In this document: positions 17,057 through 26,686 of the stretch, one piece after another
How the letters are laid out: every line of letters starts with the position of its first letter
Position numbering within the stretch: the first letter of the stretch is position 1
From: UBA3537 sp964219345
GTDB lineage: Bacteria; Bacteroidota; Bacteroidia; Flavobacteriales; Flavobacteriaceae
Length of the DNA: 64,000 nt
Direction of reading: 5' to 3'
NCBI GenBank assembly: GCA_964219345.1
Contig: CAXPPN010000025.1
Coordinates: 179,567-243,566 of the forward strand
Notes under the pieces: generated by a model
Databases searched by the model: none
Told to the model about the DNA's origin: nothing
What the model saw: only the letters and a program-made list of their open reading frames with translations
Program-made: the position numbers and the translations under genes

Positions 17057-20000
17057 TTATTGTTTGAATTCCATATAATCTGGAAGTAAAGATTTGTCGG
17101 TTGACTTTTTGTCTTGAGTATCTTCTTTTTTGTTATTTTTTGAAAACAATTCTTTAAACAATTCTCTTAAATTATCGAATTCAATATTATAGGAAACTCC
17201 CAATCCTTGGGTATATCCTATTTGTTCACCAAAATTTTGAATACTATTTTCTCTGTTGAAAAATTTTAATGATAGTGTTCTATCCTCGTTAAGTAAAACT
17301 TGCACCTCAAAATCTCCAGCAACTGTAGTTTCACTAACACCGCCAACTGGCACACCAACTTTTCCATTAATCAACACATTGTCACTGATTTTTGTAGATA
17401 ATGTAACCCCAACTCTACTGTCCGTTTCAAATTCAGGTGTATTTTTTCCAATATCCAAATCTAGCCCCAACTTTACTTTATTCTCTTCATCAGAAAAAAT
17501 ATCATTTAAAACATTCGTTACACCATCAGAAACTAATTCAAATGCGTCTTGAGAATCCAAAGCAAGTTTGCTTCTAAATGAGCCTGTTGCAAGCAAAGAC
17601 AACGCTTGAAAATCTCTTTTATCTTTATCGCGAAGACGATCTTTTAATTCGCTATTTAGTGCGGAGTTAATATTTGGAAAGCGAAGATCAAACTCCAAAT
17701 CTGGTTTTTCCAAGGCTCCTCTGAGGTTGGTAACAACCTCTACTGGTATGGTTTGATTGATTGGATTATCTAAAAGTACAGATGGATTTACATTTATGCC
17801 ATCATAAATTGCTTCAAGATTTATTTCAGCTTGAAGAGGGTCGCCTTCCCAAACCAGTGAACCATCTTTTACAAGTTTAAATTTTTTCTGAATTAATTGT
17901 CCCAAACTGTAGTTATAATACCCTGAGAGGACTAGAAAATCGCCAAACATTAAAAATTTATCATTGGTATTGATTTGCGCTAGCATACTTCCGTTTCCAC
18001 GTCCACGAATTGAACTTCCAGTTTCTTTATCAATAACAATTTCAATTTCAGCATCATCTGTAACATCCATATTAAATTCCATCTCTACCCCTTCAATCTC
18101 ATCTAATTTTATGGATCTCCCTTGAGTTTTTTTAAGTTTTTCTTTTGGACTCAAAAACTTTATATATGAATTTTCACTAATCATTTCACTATCATTCAAG
18201 GGGATTTTGAAAATTGTTCCTTCGGAAGTTGTTACATTGGCTTCTATAAAAAGTTGATTCATTGGGCCTGAAACGTTTATATTACCTTCCACAAAACCAG
18301 TTCCATAATAGAGAGATTCTTCCGTTTCTTTGGTGTTAAGTACTAAAAGTCGGTTTGAATCAATATCCAAATCTAATGCCCAATCGCTAAAATTTGTATG
18401 GCTCATAGTTCCATTCAAAATACCTTCTGAAGAAAACGTTGTATCTGTAAATTGAGCTGATTTGAATACAAAACTTTGAGATTCCAAGTCGACTCTTGTA
18501 TTGTCTGCAAAAGCATAATCTATATTTAAATAGGGTACAGACATCCCTCCCTGATTTAATCTCAAAATACCATTAATTTGTGGTCGCTGCAATCGGCCAG
18601 TAATCCTAGTATTTCCAGTCACTTTTCCTCTTATATTTGTGATGACACCATTACCGAAAGGACCTATAGGATCTAGTAAAAAATCTTTAAATTCTAGTTT
18701 TAAATCTAGATTTGAATTTTTACCAGAAACATCTAAGTTACCTAGTGCAGAAAATGTTTCGTTTTTATCATCTTTCAAGGATATATTTACGTCATAATTA
18801 GTAAGTGAAGTATTACCTTTTATATCGGCATTAAAGGCGCCTAAATTAAACTTATTGACCTCAAAATCATCAATTGTAAGTAATGATTTTGGTGTATAAA
18901 TTTTGTTTTGCTTTATAATATTTAAATCTCCATTAATAGTTCCTCCAAGCTGAAGACTGTCGATTTCTGGTGTAACTTTTGCTAAATCAACATTATTGAA
19001 CTTCAAATTCAAATTTCCAGAAAGTGAATCTTGGGCTTGAGCACTCAAAATAAGTTTTTCGTCCATGTGAGATATGTCCATATCCAATATTGAAACTTTA
19101 TTAAAATCAGCATCAAATACAAGTTTGTTTTTTGAATTGTTTAAGGCATTCAATTTCCATGGAACGGATTTAAAATTAATTAATGATGGCTTTAGACCAA
19201 CTACAGAATTGTCTCCTTCTTTGGTATAAAATAAATTAAAATCAAACGTGTCTTCATTTTGTTTTCCACCTTTAAATTCTGATTTGATATATAGGGTATC
19301 ATTTACAGTCAAATTGATTAAACTAAAATCATTGGCACTATAAAAAGGTGTATTCAAACTATCCAACTCAACATAGGTATTAAAAATAGGGTTATCGTTA
19401 ATGAGCTGAACCTCAATTTTCTTAGCAAAATAATCTTCAATACTAATATTTGGAGATTTAAATTTTAAAGTGAATTTTTTTGGATTACTATCCAATGTTC
19501 CTCGAACATAAGTGTTAGCTCCAACTTGAAGGTTGGGGTAAAAAACTTCAATAATTTTGTTGTAAATTTTGAAATTAAAATCCATTGATAGATTTGGTAT
19601 GATGTTGTCTATGGAATATTGAGAATAAATTTCGCTCAATGCATTTTTTAACATTTTAGGGATTTCTTTTATAATAAATTTACCCTTGAATGTTCCTCTT
19701 ATAATTTCAGGAGAGTTTATAGAAATAGTTCTAACACCGTTAATATCAAAAGCCGACAACACCTGAAAATCTTTAAAATAATAGTCATCATTTTGATTTT
19801 TGTACGAAGTGTTATTAAATTTTAGAAAACCTCGTACGTTATCAATATTAGTGCCTTTCATATCCATTGATACTTTTCCTTGAAAAACAGAAATTGAATC
19901 ACGTGAAACTAGATTCAATTCATTTAGATTTGCATTTTGAATATTGGCAGAGAAATCATAAATATTTTCATCATCTGAAAAATTCACGAGTCCCTTAAAA

Positions 20001-21454
20001 TCCATTTTTAAATTTTCATCTGAAACCGCAAGCGACCCATTAAAAATTTTGTTTTCAACAAAACCTTCAATATTCAAATTCTTGTAAATATATTTATTGA
20101 CTTCGAAAATAGCGCAACTTCCAGTAATGTTGGAATGTAGCTTTTCCAAAGTAAATCCTTTTCCTTTAAGTACAAAATCTGATGTAATATGGCCAAAATT
20201 AGGTTGATTTATAAGGGTACCTAAATCAAAATCTTCAAGTTGAATTGTACCTTGATATTGAGCATCATCAATGGATTCAATTTTTGAAAGGTTTAAATCG
20301 GCAACAACCCAGCCAAGTTCTGTTGAAGCCTCAAAATCAGCAGCAATAGATGGTCCAGAAATTTGTGTGGTTCCTTGCAATGTAAATACTCCAAGTGTCG
20401 AAAGATTTGTAGGGATATTTTCTCCTAAAATTCGAGGTAAAATACGTTTCAAATCTGAGTATTTTGAAGTCAAACGATCAATTTGAGCTGTCATTTGAAA
20501 GGGTTTTGATTTGGAATCAATTAGATTGACTAAGTTAAATTGACCATCAATAAATGTGTTTCTATTGGATTTAAGTTGAAAATCTTGAAGTGATAAATTA
20601 TTGAGTGTGCCCGTAATATTGGTATCAAAAGTTACATTTTCGGAAGCTCCAAATTCAGGAAAAAACACATTGAGTTCCCCAAGATTTAGAGTACTTTTTT
20701 TGAAGTTTGCATTTAAAGTGACTTTATCCGAAAAATATTTTAAATCTTCTCTTTTGTATTCAAACACCAAATTGCCTTCTAACTTGGAATTTATTGTTTG
20801 AATTTTCAAATTTTGAAAACGCATTGAAGACAAAGAATATTTAAAATTGGTTTGAAGCAAATGCATTTCTACTCCCCTAGGATCAGAAAAACTTAAGCCG
20901 TTTATTTGCGTACTAACTTCTGGTCCAAGAATTAAAAAATCAGTAACATTGATATCTAATTCTTGAAAATCTAGTATGCGTTTACTATCTGCTTTATTTT
21001 CATCTGTAAGGAGAAAATGAGAATTGGAAATAGTGATATCGTCTGAAGATAATTCAAATGGTGTTGATGATTTCTTTTTCTTATTATCTTCAAAACTTTC
21101 CACAAAAATATCCAAATTTGAATCTTTCTCACCCCTATAGGTTTTGATATGAAAATGCAAGCCGTATAAATCAATATCACCAAATAGAAGCTTGTTATCA
21201 TTTAATTTTGCAAAATTAAGAATAGAGCTGTTCAATTCTTTAACAGCAATAAGTGTGTCATTATGATGGTCTTTTATGAGAATATTTTTGAGTTCTAAAT
21301 CGCCATTTAACTGTAGCCCAAGTTTTTCAACTCTTATATCTGTACCATACTTAGAATTGATTTTTTTTGTTGCGTAGGCTCCCAAAGACGTTTGAACACT
21401 AGGAATTAATAGGACCAACAATAAAATGATAAATAGCATTACCATTGTTGCCAA
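17057..21454 (-). CDS. tamB: TamB-like translocation/assembly module protein
   Basis: A 1465-aa protein with one N-terminal membrane helix (about 5-22) and a very long beta-rich region typical of AsmA/TamB proteins. It ends with a conserved TamB C-terminal domain (about 1000-1400), seen in DLDIGKNTPEFETDSRVGVTLSTKI and the GDFEVQVLLNEDRTLSLKFFNREN segment. Such proteins span the periplasm and help move lipids and outer-membrane proteins. The N-terminus is uncertain: 21454 is a TTG, an ATG is at 21445, and the open frame extends to 21490 through a basic stretch (KTRLNIFTR) expected just before the helix but without a canonical start codon. It is divergent from tsaD. Confidence 0.87.
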   Translation of the reverse strand: MATMVMLFIILLLVLLIPSVQTSLGAYATKKINSKYGTDIRVEKLGLQLNGDLELKNILIKDHHNDTLIAVKELNSSILNFAKLNDNKLLFGDIDLYGLHFHIKTYRGEKDSNLDIFVESFEDNKKKKSSTPFELSSDDITISNSHFLLTDENKADSKRILDFQELDINVTDFLILGPEVSTQINGLSFSDPRGVEMHLLQTNFKYSLSSMRFQNLKIQTINSKLEGNLVFEYKREDLKYFSDKVTLNANFKKSTLNLGELNVFFPEFGASENVTFDTNITGTLNNLSLQDFQLKSNRNTFIDGQFNLVNLIDSKSKPFQMTAQIDRLTSKYSDLKRILPRILGENIPTNLSTLGVFTLQGTTQISGPSIAADFEASTELGWVVADLNLSKIESIDDAQYQGTIQLEDFDLGTLINQPNFGHITSDFVLKGKGFTLEKLHSNITGSCAIFEVNKYIYKNLNIEGFVENKIFNGSLAVSDENLKMDFKGLVNFSDDENIYDFSANIQNANLNELNLVSRDSISVFQGKVSMDMKGTNIDNVRGFLKFNNTSYKNQNDDYYFKDFQVLSAFDINGVRTISINSPEIIRGTFKGKFIIKEIPKMLKNALSEIYSQYSIDNIIPNLSMDFNFKIYNKIIEVFYPNLQVGANTYVRGTLDSNPKKFTLKFKSPNISIEDYFAKKIEVQLINDNPIFNTYVELDSLNTPFYSANDFSLINLTVNDTLYIKSEFKGGKQNEDTFDFNLFYTKEGDNSVVGLKPSLINFKSVPWKLNALNNSKNKLVFDADFNKVSILDMDISHMDEKLILSAQAQDSLSGNLNLKFNNVDLAKVTPEIDSLQLGGTINGDLNIIKQNKIYTPKSLLTIDDFEVNKFNLGAFNADIKGNTSLTNYDVNISLKDDKNETFSALGNLDVSGKNSNLDLKLEFKDFLLDPIGPFGNGVITNIRGKVTGNTRITGRLQRPQINGILRLNQGGMSVPYLNIDYAFADNTRVDLESQSFVFKSAQFTDTTFSSEGILNGTMSHTNFSDWALDLDIDSNRLLVLNTKETEESLYYGTGFVEGNINVSGPMNQLFIEANVTTSEGTIFKIPLNDSEMISENSYIKFLSPKEKLKKTQGRSIKLDEIEGVEMEFNMDVTDDAEIEIVIDKETGSSIRGRGNGSMLAQINTNDKFLMFGDFLVLSGYYNYSLGQLIQKKFKLVKDGSLVWEGDPLQAEINLEAIYDGINVNPSVLLDNPINQTIPVEVVTNLRGALEKPDLEFDLRFPNINSALNSELKDRLRDKDKRDFQALSLLATGSFRSKLALDSQDAFELVSDGVTNVLNDIFSDEENKVKLGLDLDIGKNTPEFETDSRVGVTLSTKISDNVLINGKVGVPVGGVSETTVAGDFEVQVLLNEDRTLSLKFFNRENSIQNFGEQIGYTQGLGVSYNIEFDNLRELFKELFSKNNKKEDTQDKKSTDKSLLPDYMEFKQ

Positions 21455-21607
21455 AATCCTAGTAAATATGTTGAGTCGTGTTTTAATAAGTTAAAAGATA
21501 GCGTAAAATTATAAAATCAAAAAAACAAACAAAAAATTTAGAAGCAATTTTACACTATGCATCGTTCATTTTTTATTTCTTTGTAAAACCAAGGATTGAC
21601 ACTACAA

Positions 21608-21615
21608 TAGTTTTG
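21608..21615 (+). promoter_or_regulatory. -7 box of the tsaD operon
   Basis: TAGTTTTG, an exact TAnnTTTG match, 44 bases before the tsaD ATG. A TTG at 21581-21583 is 24 bases upstream of it, slightly long for the usual spacing. Confidence 0.45.
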
Positions 21616-21659
21616 CCAAACTTGTACAAAGTAAATGAATAATATGATGTAAACCTTCA

Positions 21660-22682
21660 ATGAACGGCGATAAAATATATATTTTAGGCATAGAATCATC
21701 TTGCGACGACACTGCAGCTTCTATTCTGTGCGATGGAAAAGTGTTGAGCAATGTGATTGCCAACCAGTCTATTCACAAAGCATACGGAGGTGTTGTCCCT
21801 GAACTTGCTTCGCGAGCACATCAACAAAATATTGTTCCAGTTGTTGATCAAGCTTTAAAACAAGCAGGGATTTCCAAAAACGAACTTTCAGCAGTTGCTT
21901 TTACAAGAGGGCCAGGTCTTATGGGTTCGCTTTTGGTAGGTACTTCATTTGCAAAATCCTTGGCCTTTGGGTTAAATATTCCTTTGATAGAAGTCAATCA
22001 CATGCAGGCGCATATTTTAGCTCATTTTATAGATAAAGAGGGCTACAAAAAACCAGAATTCCCATTTTTAGCAATGACCATTTCTGGGGGGCATACACAA
22101 ATTGTTCGTGTAGATGATGCTTTTGAAATGACGGTTATTGGCGAAACTATTGATGATGCCGTTGGCGAGGCATTTGACAAGAGTGGTAAAATACTTGGGC
22201 TTGGATATCCTGCTGGGCCGGAAATAGATAAGCGTGCAAAACTAGGGAATCCAAAAGCATTTCATTTTACAAAACCTAAGGTAAATGGGCTTAACTTTAG
22301 TTTTTCTGGTTTGAAAACAGCAATTTTATATTTTGTTAAAGATCAATCCAAAAAAAATCCTAACTTTATTAAAGAGCATACAGATGATATTTGTGCTTCT
22401 ATTCAATATACAATTGTTGGTATTTTGATGGATAAATTAAAGGCTGCTGTAAAAGAAACTGGTATCAATCGAATTGCTATTGGAGGAGGAGTTTCTGCAA
22501 ATTCTGGAATTCGAACAGCACTCAAAAATGCAGAACACAAACACGGTTGGGAAACTTTCATTCCTGCATTTGAATTTACAACAGACAACGCAGCAATGAT
22601 TGCTATTGTTGGCTACTTAAAATATCTAAAAAATGATTTTGCACAACAAAATATAACCGCTACTGCACGATTAAAATTATAA
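21660..22682 (+). CDS. tsaD: tRNA N6-adenosine threonylcarbamoyltransferase TsaD
   Basis: A 340-aa Kae1/TsaD protein. The metal-binding histidines are in VNHMQAHILAHF, with the ATP-site SGGHTQIV, GEAFDKSGKILGLGYPAGP and the C-terminal GGGVSANSGIR present. It transfers the threonylcarbamoyl group to A37 of ANN-decoding tRNAs with TsaB, TsaE and TsaC, which are not in the window. It is the first gene of a compact five-gene RNA-modification run; rsmE follows after 8 bases. Confidence 0.97.
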   Translation: MNGDKIYILGIESSCDDTAASILCDGKVLSNVIANQSIHKAYGGVVPELASRAHQQNIVPVVDQALKQAGISKNELSAVAFTRGPGLMGSLLVGTSFAKSLAFGLNIPLIEVNHMQAHILAHFIDKEGYKKPEFPFLAMTISGGHTQIVRVDDAFEMTVIGETIDDAVGEAFDKSGKILGLGYPAGPEIDKRAKLGNPKAFHFTKPKVNGLNFSFSGLKTAILYFVKDQSKKNPNFIKEHTDDICASIQYTIVGILMDKLKAAVKETGINRIAIGGGVSANSGIRTALKNAEHKHGWETFIPAFEFTTDNAAMIAIVGYLKYLKNDFAQQNITATARLKL

Positions 22683-22690
22683 CTCTAGGG

Positions 22691-23395
22691 ATGCAATTAT
22701 TTTATAATCCAACATTAAAACCACATGATATTAATTTTTGTTTTGACAAAAATGAAAGCCGACATATTGTTAAAGTATTGCGTAAAAAAATTGGAGATAA
22801 ACTGCTAATAGCCAATGGTGTAGGATATTTTTTTGAAGCTGATATATTGTTCAATAACCCTAGTAAATGTGAAGTCAAAATCACGAAAGTCACTCCTGTT
22901 CCTGCAAAAGAATATAATATTCATTTAGCCGTAGCTCCTACAAAAACAAACGACCGCTATGAGTGGTTTCTTGAAAAAGCAACAGAAATTGGCGTAGACA
23001 CAATTACCCCTATCATTTGCAGTAGAAGTGAACGAAAAGTGATAAAAAAAGAACGGTACGAAAAAATTTTACAATCTGCTGCAAAACAATCCCTACGTGC
23101 TTATTTTCCAACTTTAAATCCTGCTATTCTTTTTTCAGAATTTGTAAAAAATGTTGACATTGAAGCAAGTTTTATTGCACATTGTTTGGAAGATAAAAAA
23201 GTACATTTGAAAGATGTTGTTTCTAACAAAAAAGATGTTTTAATTTTAATTGGGCCAGAGGGTGATTTCACTCCAGATGAAATAAAAATAGCACAAGAAT
23301 CAGGTTTTAAAGCAGTAAGTTTAGGAAATGCTCGCTTGCGAACAGAAACCGCAGCAATAGTGGCTTGCCACACCATAGAACTTTGTAATGCGTAA
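22691..23395 (+). CDS. rsmE: 16S rRNA (uracil-1498-N3)-methyltransferase RsmE
   Basis: A 234-aa SPOUT methylase. The N-terminal PUA-like domain contains ESRHIVKVLRKKIGD, and the C-terminal SAM knot shows LIGPEGDFTPDEI and SLGNARLRTETAA. These are diagnostic for RsmE, which methylates U1498 of 16S rRNA in the assembled 30S subunit. Eight bases separate it from tsaD, and its last 8 bases overlap the start of the DUF4159 gene, implying cotranscription. Confidence 0.95.
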   Translation: MQLFYNPTLKPHDINFCFDKNESRHIVKVLRKKIGDKLLIANGVGYFFEADILFNNPSKCEVKITKVTPVPAKEYNIHLAVAPTKTNDRYEWFLEKATEIGVDTITPIICSRSERKVIKKERYEKILQSAAKQSLRAYFPTLNPAILFSEFVKNVDIEASFIAHCLEDKKVHLKDVVSNKKDVLILIGPEGDFTPDEIKIAQESGFKAVSLGNARLRTETAAIVACHTIELCNA

Positions 23396-24032
23396 ATTTT
23401 TTATCCTTTTTTTCGTTTTTTTTAATGTTCTAATAATTCAAGGACAACAGATAGCAGTTTTAAAGTACGATGGTGGCGGCGATTGGTATAGCAACCCTAC
23501 TGCTCTAAAAAATTTAATTCAATTTTGTAATAAAAATATTGATACTACTCTTGAACCTCAACCTCAGGTTGTACACCCAGAAGACCCCGCCCTTTTTGGC
23601 TATCCCTTTGTACACATGACAGGACATGGTAATGTGGTGTTTTCTGATGAAGCTATAAAAAATTTGAAAATCTATTTGATGGGTGGAGGGTTTTTACATA
23701 TTGATGATAATTATGGGATGAAACCCTATGTCTTAACTCAAATTCAAAAATTATTTCCAGAAAAAGAACTAAAAGAAATTTCGAGTGACCATCCTCTTTT
23801 CAGTATTCAATTTAAATTTCCGAATGGTTTACCAAAAATCCATGAACACGATGGACTTCCACCAAAAGCTCTTGGTTTGTTTCACGAGAACAAAGTTATT
23901 TTACTTTTTACAACTGAAAGTGATCTTGGTGATGGTTGGGAAGATTCAGTGGTGCATAATGACCCCGAAGAAGTTCGGTTGAAAGCTCTAAAAATGGGTG
24001 CAAATATCATCAAATATGCATTTGAATTTTAA
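23388..24032 (+). CDS. DUF4159 domain protein, exported
   Basis: A 214-aa protein with a signal peptide (1-19) and a single DUF4159 domain. Visible landmarks are LKYDGGGDWYSNPTALKNL, MTGHGNVVFSDE, MGGGFLHIDDNYG and a C-terminal ESDLGDGWED. The fold is thought to be related to glutamine-amidotransferase-like or ThuA-like proteins, but the function is unknown. It overlaps rsmE by 8 bases and precedes the TrmH-like gene by 11, so it is cotranscribed with RNA-modification genes although it is probably periplasmic. I cannot say whether this link is functional. Confidence 0.82.
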   Translation: MRKFFILFFVFFNVLIIQGQQIAVLKYDGGGDWYSNPTALKNLIQFCNKNIDTTLEPQPQVVHPEDPALFGYPFVHMTGHGNVVFSDEAIKNLKIYLMGGGFLHIDDNYGMKPYVLTQIQKLFPEKELKEISSDHPLFSIQFKFPNGLPKIHEHDGLPPKALGLFHENKVILLFTTESDLGDGWEDSVVHNDPEEVRLKALKMGANIIKYAFEF

Positions 24033-24043
24033 TTTATAAAGTC

Positions 24044-24550
24044 ATGCAATTAGACCATTATTCATCAAAATTTGAAAAAAATCAATTTGCAATAATTTTG
24101 GTAGCCGATAATGTAACACGTCCGGCCAATGTGGGGAGTATTTTCCGAATTGCAGATGCATTTGGAGTAGAAAAACTAATCTTAGGTGGCAGTGCAATTG
24201 AGCTGAATAGAAAGGTTTGGAATACTTCTAGAGCCACTGAAAAAGTTATTGAATTTGAACAAATAGAAAACTCTCAAGATGTCATCAAAAATTTAAAAAA
24301 AGAAGGATATTCTGTGATTTGTTTAGAAATTACAGAAAACAGCAAGAGTATATCTGAAATTCAATTGGAAAATAACCAAAAAATTGTGCTTGTTGTAGGA
24401 AGTGAACGCAATGGAATACAACATGAAATTTTAACATGTGCCGATAGTGTTTATCATATTCCAATGTATGGGCAAAATAGCAGTATGAATGTGGCTCAAG
24501 CAACATCCATTGCTCTTTATGAAATTACAAAATTGTTGTCCAATGCTTAA
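24044..24550 (+). CDS. TrmH/SpoU-family RNA 2'-O-methyltransferase
   Basis: A 168-aa SPOUT methylase. SpoU motif 1 is NVTRPANVGSIFRIADAFGV with the N-x(7)-R pattern; motif 2 is VVGSERNGI; motif 3 is IPMYGQNSSMNVAQATSIALYEI. These predict 2'-O-methylation of tRNA or rRNA with SAM. There is no N-terminal substrate-binding extension, so it resembles the short TrmL/TrmH forms; the exact nucleotide cannot be read from sequence. Its stop overlaps the next gene's start by 8 bases. Confidence 0.85.
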   Translation: MQLDHYSSKFEKNQFAIILVADNVTRPANVGSIFRIADAFGVEKLILGGSAIELNRKVWNTSRATEKVIEFEQIENSQDVIKNLKKEGYSVICLEITENSKSISEIQLENNQKIVLVVGSERNGIQHEILTCADSVYHIPMYGQNSSMNVAQATSIALYEITKLLSNA

Positions 24551-25727
24551 TCTTAAACTTTTAAAAAATGAAGTGCAACATTTCATCAATGAGCATTTAA
24601 ACACGTCTATTGATAAACTAGCACTAAAAGGCAGTCCATTTGATGAAATACAAACTGTTGAACTTTTGGAGCAAATTCAATCGAAGAAAAAGTGTGAAAA
24701 GAAACTACCAAATTGGTATAATACACTAGGTGTTTATTTTCCAAATAAACTAAATATTGAACAGACGTCTTCTGAAATTTCAGCAACATATAAAAGCAAC
24801 CTAATTACAGGTAAAACTCTTTTGGATTTAACTGGTGGTTTTGGAGTTGACAGTCTATATTTTGCAAGAACTATTAAAAACATTGTACATTGTGAAATCA
24901 ATGCTTTTTTATCTAAAATTGTACAACATAATTTTGAGGTTTTTGGTGTAAAGAATGTAAAAACTATTACGGCTAATGGACTGGAGTTTTTAAAACAAAA
25001 AAGTGAAACTTTCGATTGGATTTACATTGACCCCTCAAGAAGAGATACAAAAAAAAATAAACGCTTTTTTATAGAAGATTGCACACCAAATGTAGCCGAA
25101 AATTTAAATTTATTTTTCGAAAATACTCAGCAAATTTTAATCAAATTATCGCCAATGCTAGATATTCATGCGGCATTAAAAGCATTGCCACATACAAAAG
25201 AAATTCATGTTGTAGCGATAAAAAATGAAGTAAAAGAGCTGTTATTTATAATGGAAAAAGGTTTTGATCAAGAACCCATAATAAAAGCCATTAATTTAGA
25301 GACAAATCAACCGCATTTTGAATTTAACGCTGTGGATGAAATTGAAGCGATTGTTGATTATCAAGAGCCATTGGAGTACTTATATGAACCCAATGCAGCG
25401 ATACTCAAATCTGGAGCTTTTAAAAGTTTAGCATTGCAATTTGATTTAAGCAAATTAGCGCAACACTCACATTTGTATACTTCATCAGAACATAAAAAGG
25501 AGTTTCCTGGAAAAATATATGTTATAGAAAAAGTGCTTCACTACCACAAAAAAAAGTTGAAACCCCATATTACTGGCCAAAAAGCAAATGTAAAGACAAG
25601 AAACTTCCCAGAATCTGTAAGCCAATTAAAAAAGGAATTTAAAATCAATGATGGTGGTGATAAATTTTTCATTTTTACCACTTTTAAAGAACGAAAGTGG
25701 GTATTAGAGTGCAAAATTTATAACTAA
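24543..25727 (+). CDS. class I SAM-dependent methyltransferase with THUMP-like domain
   Basis: The start chosen is the ATG at 24543 (MLNLKLLKNEV...), 394 aa; an upstream ATG-like extension to 24489 would run inside the TrmH gene. It has an N-terminal helical region and a Rossmann methylase with motif I LLDLTGGFGVDSLYFA. Motif IV is an unusual IDPSRRD, and a C-terminal beta segment resembles the THUMP-like domain (HITGQKANVKTRNFP). Motif IV and the context of RNA-modification genes suggest a nucleic-acid methylase, but the substrate is unknown. Last gene of the tsaD run. Confidence 0.8.
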   Translation: MLNLKLLKNEVQHFINEHLNTSIDKLALKGSPFDEIQTVELLEQIQSKKKCEKKLPNWYNTLGVYFPNKLNIEQTSSEISATYKSNLITGKTLLDLTGGFGVDSLYFARTIKNIVHCEINAFLSKIVQHNFEVFGVKNVKTITANGLEFLKQKSETFDWIYIDPSRRDTKKNKRFFIEDCTPNVAENLNLFFENTQQILIKLSPMLDIHAALKALPHTKEIHVVAIKNEVKELLFIMEKGFDQEPIIKAINLETNQPHFEFNAVDEIEAIVDYQEPLEYLYEPNAAILKSGAFKSLALQFDLSKLAQHSHLYTSSEHKKEFPGKIYVIEKVLHYHKKKLKPHITGQKANVKTRNFPESVSQLKKEFKINDGGDKFFIFTTFKERKWVLECKIYN

Positions 25728-25760
25728 TTTTAAAATTTACTTTTCTTTATATTTATTTAG

Positions 25761-25790
25761 TTGCAAAACACAATTTATTTTTTATATTTA
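25761..25790 (+). promoter_or_regulatory. candidate promoter of the NTF2-like gene pair
   Basis: TTG at 25761-25763, a spacer of 19, then TATATTTA at 25783-25790 (7/8 match to TAnnTTTG). The ATG follows after 27 bases. This explains why a reading that starts at 25761 is not the gene start: it is the -33 element. Confidence 0.4.
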
Positions 25791-25817
25791 GAGATATTAT
25801 TAACCAACTTTAAAAAA

Positions 25818-26657
25818 ATGAAAAAAATTGTATTACTTGTTACCACCCTAATACTATCATGCTTTAATCTTACAGCTCAAGATGAAAAAACAACGGATTT
25901 GGTAGGCTACGGTGGTGGCCAATACGAAGTCTTCAAGACTGGGGGTCAAGAAAGTATTGAATTATGGTTCAAATGGATGGAACTTCATGTTTCTGAAGAT
26001 CTAGACGGAATTTTGGAATTAGCTCACGATGAAATTTATATTGAAGCTCCCGAAGCCACTTTAAATGGCAAATCAGCATTAAAGGACTGGCTGACAGCTA
26101 CTTTTAGTAATGGAGATATAACTGTAGAACACCGCTGGGCTGTTCCTCTCAGATTTGTCAACGAAGATGGAAGTGTTAACCCTGGAGATTGGATTGTCAA
26201 CGATTATGTTGTTAATTATAAAACAGATGACAACGTAACAATTGATGATTCCGAAGCCAATGTCTATATCGTTAATGATAAGGTACGATATATAAAAATA
26301 TTTACTTTCAAAAAAGAGACTCTTCAAACGAAACGTGTTACATTTTCAGTGGATCTTTCCAACACCAAAGAGTCTTACAGCAATGTAAGTGTTTTTGGTA
26401 GCTTCAACAATTGGTGTGCTTCGTGTGATTCTTTAACTGATGACGATAAAGATGGCATCTACAGCGGAACTTTTGATGTTCCTGTTGGAGAATTACTATA
26501 TAAATTTACATTGGACAATCAAACAATTGAAGAACAATTTGAATCGGGAACACCATGTACTTCAACTATTGGTGAGTATACAAATAGAGTGGTTGAAATT
26601 ACAGAAGACACCACGCTTTCAACTGTTTGTTTTAACAGTTGCACATCCTGTAAATAA
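25818..26657 (+). CDS. secreted SnoaL/NTF2-like protein with CBM48-like C-terminal domain
   Basis: The start is the ATG at 25818 (279 aa), which gives a clean signal peptide ending LTAQ. Residues about 35-185 fit an NTF2/SnoaL-like domain: ELWFKWMELHVSEDLDGILE, then DEIYIEAPEATLNGKSALKDWL. Residues about 190-275 look like an E-set or AMPK-glycogen-binding-like domain: VSVFGSFNNWC... YSGTFDVPVGELLYKFTLD. Five cysteines are spread over the last 75 residues, two ending the protein as CTSC. The next gene is also NTF2-like, 29 bases downstream. SnoaL folds serve many functions, so substrate is not inferable. Confidence 0.62.
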   Translation: MKKIVLLVTTLILSCFNLTAQDEKTTDLVGYGGGQYEVFKTGGQESIELWFKWMELHVSEDLDGILELAHDEIYIEAPEATLNGKSALKDWLTATFSNGDITVEHRWAVPLRFVNEDGSVNPGDWIVNDYVVNYKTDDNVTIDDSEANVYIVNDKVRYIKIFTFKKETLQTKRVTFSVDLSNTKESYSNVSVFGSFNNWCASCDSLTDDDKDGIYSGTFDVPVGELLYKFTLDNQTIEEQFESGTPCTSTIGEYTNRVVEITEDTTLSTVCFNSCTSCK

Positions 26658-26686
26658 AAATAAATTATTAACCAAAATAGATTAAA

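Noticed and set aside
17021..17089. 22-codon hydrophobic ORF (MQKLKYLIALLVLL) at the tamB 3' end
   Set aside because: Signal-like start but only 22 codons, no trusted promoter, runs antisense into tamB; no more than a weak hint of a gene remnant.
24489..24542. N-terminal extension of the THUMP-like methyltransferase
   Set aside because: It would overlap 62 bases of the TrmH gene in another frame and lacks a family-like N-terminus.
25761..25817. TTG-initiated N-terminal extension of the NTF2/CBM-like gene
   Set aside because: The TTG is the -33 element of the promoter, and the extension would precede the signal peptide.
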